The notes under the pieces were generated by a model. It made no database searches, was not told the origin of the DNA, and worked only from the letters and a program-made list of their open reading frames with translations. The position numbers and the translations under genes were made by a program. From Platycnemis pennipes (taxonomy: Eukaryota; Arthropoda; Insecta; Odonata; Platycnemididae), in assembly GCA_933228895.1 (NCBI GenBank), contig OW121846.1:50920107-50984106 (forward strand): 64,000 nucleotides of DNA. Reading direction: 5' to 3'. This document shows, piece by piece, positions 56,763 through 64,000 of the stretch. Numbering within the stretch: the stretch's first letter is position 1; every line of letters begins with the position of its first letter.

Positions 56763-59700
56763 GCTATAAAAATCATGCTGTATGGTTACATCGTAATTTG
56801 TTGCTAATTCCAAATGCTTCCATTTGGAACCTGATATGTGTGCGGGATATTACGGCTAAATATTTGTTCTGGAAGTGGAAGTTACGGAAAGCGCAATAGT
56901 AGACTTCATCTCAATCATCAAGTGGAAAACTATCTTTCGCGGAATGATGACTTGTCAGTGCCTTACTTCACATTTCCGAAGTGTAATACTCCTCTTAAAA
57001 CTTGAAGAGTGCGCTTGAAAATGTCCATCATCATCATCAGTCGTTAATCCTAAGGTTGATTTCATATAGATCCCACTCCATTGCCTTCTCAGCTAATTTA
57101 TTCATATTTACTCTACTATTATCTTTTCATCGTTTTTTACTTGCTCCATATATATCACACGAGGCCTTTCTTTGCCATCCTTCTTACTCACAGCTCCCTC
57201 TGTGGCTGTCGTTATCGGGCCACCCTATCTCAGGGCTAAATATTATATTTAACCCTGTAGCATCAAACCGTTTGATGAAATTTCGTACTTTCTGATATTG
57301 CTGAGTATTAACTTTGACTTCTATCGTTAGCTGAAGCGTACGCCTGTGTTGTGTGAAAGTTTAAGTTCACATTAGGCTTCTAGGATCCGTAAGGTCCAAT
57401 CAGTAAGCAGGATAGTGTTCTAGGTGGAATCATTGTGGGGATGTATAGATGGTGCAAGGGAAGGAGGGATATTGGTGTGGATTTCGGTGTGCCCAAGGCA
57501 GAGAGCACTGAAATCTAAGCTATCTTCCGAAGATGTCGACGCTTGCGCAGTACTCGAAATATCAGTCTGTTTGGCTCCATTGCAATGCGTTGGCAATTAC
57601 ATACCCTGCCATTTGATTACCGATATTAGCGCCCAATATTTCGAATTGATTTGCTATTCAAGTGTCAAGGGTGGAGGGCACATTAAGTACATGCAGCGAT
57701 CATTGTTGCAAGTGAGTGATATTCCATATCAGATGACTGAATATTGTGGAACGGTACCGTTTCCCTTCATTGCCTTAAAAGCCTCTTCTCCATTGCTGCC
57801 CCCACCACACTGCCTCCACTCCAATCAGTGCTATCCTAATACTGCTCAGCATCTCGTTGCACTCAAGGAATTCTTGCTTCATGCGTGCCGAAATAATTAC
57901 CGTTTCATAGACTCGATGGGAAGAGAGCATCCTGATACCAATCCACGCAATTGAATAGTTTCCACATGATCGTGCACCATGGGCCGCATTTTATTTTTGC
58001 CCGTCTATTTCTCCCACGCTCTTCTCCGAAGCACGCTGACGTTAGACGGAATCACTCAGGTTTGGGAGGTGGTAGCTAACCGCCAAAGTCGGAACAGCTA
58101 TTAGCAAACTATCTATTCGTTGAAACTCAAGCCTCGGAGCAGTGATTCGAGAAATTTGTCCGATCATCCGAGGCACGATTGAAAGTTTTCCATCGAGAGG
58201 AAGCGTTGCCCAGGACCCTTATGATCCCCTCCCTCCTCTCCCAACTTCTCTCGAAATGATTATGGAAGTGGCGAGGTATTTGGGTCATCGAAGGGTGAAT
58301 GAAGGGATTATCACGCGTGCGAATTCGGTAATAAAGAGCTCCGTCGGAGTGTGAGGTTCGTTCGAACAGGAGCGTTGCCATGAGCTGGTATTTCATGGCC
58401 CTTTCTATTCCGGTGAAATGCAGGTTTCCACGTGTAAGCCTAAATAAGAAGGAAGTGGTGATTGCTTCCCCAATGGCCACGTGGGAAAGAAAATACTCCC
58501 CTTTGAAACATGCCTTCCCGTGGCATTATTTGTCTCCTAATAGTTTCGAGTTCGTTCAACTTTTACGAACAATATCCAATAAAAATAAATATTCAAACTT
58601 GAAAATTTCTGTCAAAACTTCAATTTTTTGACGAAGCTAATTGCGAATTCCTGAACCTTGGAATTCGGGAGCCTTGAGCCATAGTGTCTGGTGAGATGGA
58701 AGTCGTGCCTAATATGGAGAAGATGCACTATTTGACACACATTTTATTTGACACGCCTTGCGTTTCGGTGAGCAAAGCCATCATAAGGTAAATATTTGGT
58801 CGCAAAAGTAAGTGTGTACATGTACAGGGGTCTGGGTAAGTGGGAGGATGAAAAGAAAGATTGAGAAGGTGCCTTTCAGACCCTTGGTTTGCCAAAAGTA
58901 TTGTTGTCTTGTGTAGTGGTCCAGGGCTAGAGTTACGAACGTTTCTGAAAGAATTTTCTTCCGCTGAAATATTTTGAATAGCACTAAACGCTTCAACAAC
59001 ATAGCGATTCTCTTCATATTTACTGAATGCAATAAAAATTTCATGATTTCGGTTCATGAAGCCCTTTTGAATAACTTCTCTTCTCCTGAATCTTCTAAAG
59101 GTTGATTTAAATAACCCACGATTCTGAATACGTGCCTTGCTATCCTTCTTGGGGATGCACACCTCTTTGCCAGTTCAAAGGACCATTGGTGACCCTCTAT
59201 AGGACAATGACAAGGGAAAATTAAGCAAGAACACGTAGGGAATACCCTGGGAAGAGGTTGATAGTTCCGTTGGATGAACATGCGTCATTAATCTGGGGGA
59301 TCTTGGGAATAAGTCATAAGCGAGGCAAGAATCACTTGAACTTTAAGTACCTGTGTTTAAGCTGGATAAGCTTATCTTTACGTCACCTGCTGAAACGATT
59401 CGTTTATTGGCATATAGGTACGTCAGTCGGTATACCTAGATGCAGGCGTTGTGCCGCGTGTCATGATGAATCCCTTCGATCCCAAAGAGAATCACTGCTT
59501 GGCATTTGATCACCTAAATGAATTCATGAGTCCTCATACGAATAGATGGATGCTATGATGAACAAGCGATTGCCCGGATGTGCACTTGAATATCGGAGTG
59601 ACCAAAAGAGAACCAGGTGAATGCATACACGATTGCTAAAATGCATCGGTTAGCACATGAGTGTCCCGGAAGGGTTCTCATTTAATCATCCTGGTGCGAG

Positions 59701-60678
59701 GGAGCTATCATACGATTTCTCGATTGCATCACCACCAGAAGCACTCAAACGTCTGAAAAACTTGGATGAATACACGAGTTATCGGAAAAATTATCGGAAT
59801 GCAATGGTGGAATAAATGCCTGGGAACCAATTGTACTCCGGCGATCACTGCTCAAGTTTGGTACTTCCATTTCAGTACCCGAGAGCTGAGGAGTATGATC
59901 GAGAGCATTATACCACGTGAAACCCTGAGGTAATTGTAGTAGTAATATAAAGGTGAAATTTTAATTATTGCGCGGAGTTCAGCTACTAACCACCGGTTAT
60001 AATAAATATATGCCTCAATTTCGAACAATGAGCCCATAATACTTGACTATATTTACCCTGGTCTCAAAATTAAGCGTGTTATTTTCACTTGCCATGGAAT
60101 GATATTCTTTCTTTAGTCAAGAAATATTTGGTTGTATAATGCCATTTTCTGTGGTATCTTCAATACTATATCAGGGTATATTACGAAATGCCTTTATGTT
60201 GCCATGATTTAATGTGGTAGGTACAGGAAAAAAGGGGATAATTTTGGTGTTTGTGGGGGAAATGGTGAAGGAAGTGACTATTGGCTAGAAGACTGGATGA
60301 AAGCTATGCCTTGCGTCTCCGGTTTCTTGTCAGTTTTGGCCATATTGATATTTTCCAAAAATATTTTACAATCTATAAATATGCATAACATCTGTCCTCT
60401 TTGCAAACAGATCTCCAAAGCCTATCCATTCCGGCTAAAAGCTTACCACGTAGAACTCTCAGTGCAAAATGAGGGACTTTTATCATATAACCTACGTATT
60501 TGCATGATTGTCGAGTACCCATTTTGATATTATATTCACATGTAGTATTGAATTCATGATATAGCTAATAGGATACACAAAATTTCTCTTAATCATATTC
60601 CACTTGGCATGAGTATCCATGGAACCAATTCAAAGGTTGGTTTGACGCCTAAGGCTTACCTCGCCCATGGCCCCTCAA
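56763..60678. other. No gene recognised
   Basis: The longest open frame of the whole window lies at 57424-57954 (176 codons, plus) but opens with GTG right after a stop; its first in-frame ATG leaves under 90 codons, and no domain is visible. Frames at 58127-58480 and 58728-59162 (minus) are also unrecognised; the latter also opens with GTG. A CATCATCATCAT run lies near 57025. Confidence 0.35.
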
Positions 60679-60776
60679 AGCTGATTGTGTTGCCAGCATT
60701 GTGTTGACAATGACTCATCAATGCTGATTGTGTTGTCAATGGCTCATCAATGCTGATTGTGTTGTCAGCTATTAAC
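60679..60776. repeat. Minisatellite, about 29-bp unit
   Basis: ATGCTGATTGTGTTGTCAAT with GGCTCATCA is repeated head to tail from about 60696, preceded by a diverged unit (GCTGATTGTGTTGCCAGC) and followed by a partial one ending GTTGTCAGC. Confidence 0.85.
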
Positions 60777-61870
60777 GGAGTGCCAACTGTACCGAGGCCC
60801 AATACATAACGTAATGAAATACACTACCCTGCTTAATCTCTTTGCTTCATTGCGGTGGAAAATATGATCTTTCAATGAGATAACTTAGGCAATCTTTAGA
60901 TATTCATGTGTAACATTACAAATTTTTCATGTGTAATAATATTGGACGTATCAAACAATATGAAACATTGAGAAACGCAAATTCAACTTGCAAAATCATG
61001 CAAGCCGAATAAATATCATGAAAAAAGTACATGCAGTTATATCATGATATTTATTGCTTTGCGGTCCATCGCATTACCTCACTTTCTCTGTCTTTTAACC
61101 TGGCGAAATACCCTATTTTCTTTACAGCAGTTATTTTAATATCGCACAGATTTCTTTGCATAATATGGGAAGCCGATATTCTAGCCACGACGCTAACCTA
61201 TCTGATAAATTAACCAAAAAATAAATAACTAATCCTTAACTGTTTATTACGCTGGACAAATCCTTAATTTTCTCTCTCAGAATAGTTCAATAATATGAAG
61301 ATTTATTCATAGTTGAAACCTTCATAGCCAAACTCTTTGGTTTTGTGCCTGCGATGTAATGAATGAATAAGATGCATTATTTTTTATGTTATTTCCATGT
61401 GCCCTTGATATTCTTGATAATCAAGTTGCCATCCCTAGCACCTTCATAACTCTATGTAACTACTTATCCTCCTTTAATATTTTCAAATGTGTTCATGCAT
61501 TTGAGAACATACAATTATTAAGAGCGCGCAAATACTAGAAGATTTAAAAGCAATAAAAAGTATCAGTATTAACTGAAACCCCAATATTATAGATTGAGTA
61601 TGTTTATAACTCTTTTTAATGCTATTTGAGTGCATACGTGAGTATTAATTACGGAAATCTAGATTCCAGAGCTCTCAAATCAAGGTAATTACACGGCATC
61701 AATCGAGTTATTGAATTTATTTTGTCAGTAAATCAAGGAGAGGGCATTGAAATTATGTTAGGTCTTTTCCAATGAATGGATGAGTGAAAGATGATATGAA
61801 TGCCAAGAGTGGACTCGAGATTTAGGGGAACGTATAAACCTCTGATTTTCATAAAAGGTTCCGCATACCA
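60777..61870. other. AT-rich stretch, nothing recognised
   Basis: No coding frame above 60 codons and no known repeat. Confidence 0.35.
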
Positions 61871-61915
61871 TATTCAGTATTTGAAAACATATATCAATGT
61901 TTTCAAATATGAATA
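61871..61915. repeat. 20-bp inverted repeat
   Basis: TATTCAGTATTTGAAAACAT pairs with ATGTTTTCAAATATGAATA, with a six-base spacer and one unpaired base. Confidence 0.8.
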
Positions 61916-62730
61916 GGATCGTGTGCCCGTGCAGATACTCTGGAAATATATTTTAATTTGATTCCACCTATTTTTCGAGTACAGAAGCCTCTGACGTAAT
62001 CAAGTGTTCACGCGATATCATTGAGATACACGCTTAGTCAGACAAAAAATGAGCTTACCTTAACACTCATGCATTCGTCGATGTGGACGAGACGTTAATA
62101 CAGCATTAAACTATTCATTTAGCAGTCACGTAATCATCAAGACACTCATACCGCCATTCATGTATTCAACCATGTGATCGAAGCAATAGATACATACCAC
62201 TCATTCCAAACGGCACTAACCCTATTTGTAGCCTAAGGTTAGATGAAAGGTATGAGATAAGGGCAAATGTTTGGGGCTACTTTAAATTCGGCGGCCCTCA
62301 TGACGGTCGTTCTCGGTTCAACAAATGGTATATGCGAAGGCATGATCGATTGTATCATACGGATCCCGGTAACATCTTCCCTCGACATGCGACCCTTTGC
62401 ATTTCAGGGGAGCCAGGAATCCATGATGTATGTACCCCCGATCACTTGTCGACTGAGTGACCAAGGAAAGTTTCTAAGCAACTTCGATCACGTTTTCCCC
62501 TCCGCTCATGATTTCATTCAACCTTCGTTGGTTAACCTCCGATGTCTCAATGCTTATTACACTTAACGTTACCGCTTGATATGCAGAACAATACTTGCCC
62601 ACACTTTGACAAAGAAATATTTTGCTTGTTTGCAAAACAAAAAGACCCGAATTTTTCCGTTTCCTGATCCGTCAATTATTTCTCGAGTTATAAGCGGCAA
62701 AAAACTGATGTTTTTAACCCTTTCGGAAAA
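61916..62730. other. Unique-looking segment
   Basis: A 99-codon frame at 62267-62566 (plus) has no known family. 62610-62710 contains TTTGCTTGTTTGCAAAACAA and looks like the flank of the promoter-like cluster that follows. Confidence 0.3.
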
Positions 62731-62942
62731 GTGGGCGGGGTGCAACTTCTGACGTCATTGACTTCGTCCAATCACAATGAGCCCGCGAAGCTACATCGCC
62801 TTATCGCAATGGGGAGGATACAGCTGACTCTGCCAGTAGGAGCAGTTGTGACAGCATCTGTTCGAGCAGACCTTCCGAGAACCACCCTCCACTCCCTTCC
62901 CTTCCCCTAAAAGCAGTCAAGGACGGGAGGAAAATGACGTCA
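62731..62942. promoter_or_regulatory. Promoter-like cluster: GC box, two CREs, CCAAT
   Basis: GTGGGCGGGG (62731-62740), TGACGTCA (62750-62757), CCAAT (62768-62772) and a second exact TGACGTCA (62935-62942) lie within 212 bases, in GC-richer sequence bounded by AT-rich DNA. TGACGTCA is the full palindromic CREB/ATF site, and the spacing of CRE and CCAAT is typical of animal promoters and of some retroelement LTRs. I see no coding exon adjacent, and the flanks resemble repeats I cannot name. Confidence 0.4.
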
Positions 62943-64000
62943 ATGTTAGTTATCAAAGCAGCTTTTTCGGTGGGCGTTACCTCTTTCTTATTTTAATTTT
63001 TGAATAATTAGTGAATGGTTTTGGTTAGAAGATTAATTTTTTTTCCTAAAATTCGTTTTTTGCTTCCATCTAACAATTTCGTATACAAAATTGCGATTTT
63101 GGTTCCGAGTAAACGCCCGCATTGCAAAGTCTCTGAGCCGAAACGAATGCGTTATACCAACGTGCATGAATGCGCCCCGAGCGTTGTATGATAGATATTT
63201 GCTCATAGTTTATGAAAAAATTGCTGAGATACGTATGCTCTAATCTAGCAGATGTTCTTAGAAACAGTGATTATGTTAACACGCATCATCTAAGGAAAAC
63301 ATTATTCCAAGCAAGAGTGGTAAAACGTTTAAGTCTGTCTTGTCACAGAGTGTAAGTCACGTTTTCGCCCTGTTTTTTTCTCTTTTCGTTAGTTTCTCCA
63401 TTCGATTATGAATTGATTGATTCAATGAATGCTTTTATTTTAATTCTTAACTATCGAAATGCATCAGCTTCCCCATTTTTTGCAAATTCTAATTGCGCAT
63501 TCATGAATTTGGATGTATTTACTCTTTCCATACGTCATACACTATTGCAACCTGCTTCTATACTGCGCAACAACATTTAGAAATAAATGCTAAAACACGA
63601 ACGGCGTTGCAATAGACATAACAGAATTATGATTTTGTTACTAAGTTTTAGGACAAGGTATTAGTTTTTTCGCGGAATTAGAGCAAAATTACGCATATAT
63701 TAAAGTAACTTCCTGTGGATTAGTATCAAAAGACGAGTGACCAAACGTTAATTAAATCAAGAAGAATAGATGAGAGGAGAAGGTTGATAGAATAAATCTA
63801 CAATTTCCCTAGCTGGTGGAAGCGACTACTCACTTCTACGCTCGCCGATCAGTCTGATGATATGACATGATGACAGTGATGATGATGCAGGGAACATGAA
63901 CTTTAACCAACAGTTAAATATACTTAGCCCTTAGGCACATTAATACTTCTGATAGATGACTTGAAATAAAGTATTTTAATTATAGTTCGATTGATTAACA
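62943..64000. other. AT-rich end of window
   Basis: No gene. A short GATGATGATG run lies at about 63870-63890. 63000-63170 has long T-runs and may be the other flank of the element that carries the CRE cluster. Confidence 0.35.

Noticed and set aside
57424..57954. Longest open frame in the window, 176 codons
   Set aside because: It opens with GTG immediately after a stop, the first in-frame ATG leaves under 90 codons, and no domain or repeat signature is visible. A chance frame is plausible in 64 kb.
58728..59162. 144-codon minus-strand frame
   Set aside because: GTG start and no domain. It could be worth a search, but I cannot support a gene.
1..64000. Functional tRNA genes, rRNA or CRISPR arrays
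   Set aside because: All tRNA-like stretches have unpaired arms or SINE bodies attached, no rRNA-like sequence is seen, and no regularly spaced direct-repeat array with unique spacers exists.

Overview
This window looks like nuclear DNA from an arthropod, most likely an insect with a large, repeat-rich genome. The evidence is a moderately AT-rich background, no bacterial gene packing, no ribosome-binding sites and no operons. It also holds tRNA-derived SINEs, several classes of LINE remnant and cut-and-paste DNA transposons of animal type (pogo/Tigger, hAT-like). I cannot name the species. I found no intact protein-coding gene I would defend: no long ATG-initiated reading frame, no recognisable host protein and no convincing exon chain. 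Every coding signal I could recognise belongs to a decayed transposable element.

Layout. 1-10 kb: an edge tRNA-like head, a CR1-like LINE 3' end (2087-2510, minus), an hAT-like non-autonomous element with an 8-bp target duplication (2736-3184), two SINE copies (5178-5412, 6238-6570), a two-unit tandem duplication with paired compensatory changes (8127-8260) and a LINE-like 3' end with an ATT tail (9360-9895). 10-20 kb: SINEs, a duplicated LINE ORF2 C-terminus (11545-12138), a second CR1-like end (12601-13130), an inverted copy of the 9.5-kb repeat (15680-15848) and a TATA-containing repeat with a GAAACGTCGG box (18480-18720). 20-30 kb: a decayed pogo-family transposase with a C-terminal extra domain (20533-22398, minus) and the best-preserved plus-strand SINE with target duplications (24663-24994). 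30-40 kb: an antisense LINE reverse-transcriptase remnant (30123-30700), another LINE C-terminus (31825-32130), a GC-rich pyrimidine-skewed island (33590-34080) and a SINE with a 13-bp target duplication (39751-40078).

40-50 kb: more SINEs, one with an internal 124-128 bp segment repeated about 2.5 times (43950-44415), and two large near-perfect palindromes (41646-41800, 48280-48432) sharing one architecture that recalls ribozyme-bearing Penelope-like element ends. 50-64 kb: a GC-rich double tRNA-like repeat abutting an hAT-like element (52295-52997), a Tigger element complete from TIR to TIR but with a broken transposase (54072-56234), and a compact cluster of two consensus CRE sites, a GC box and a CCAAT box (62731-62942), the best promoter candidate.

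The elements do not act as a pathway. The window reads as a graveyard of at least seven element families, several nested or duplicated after insertion. The SINEs probably depended on a LINE for movement, but I could not pair them with a specific LINE by a shared 3' end. The most unusual structures are the two sister palindromes, the covarying tandem pair and the SINE with internal amplification.
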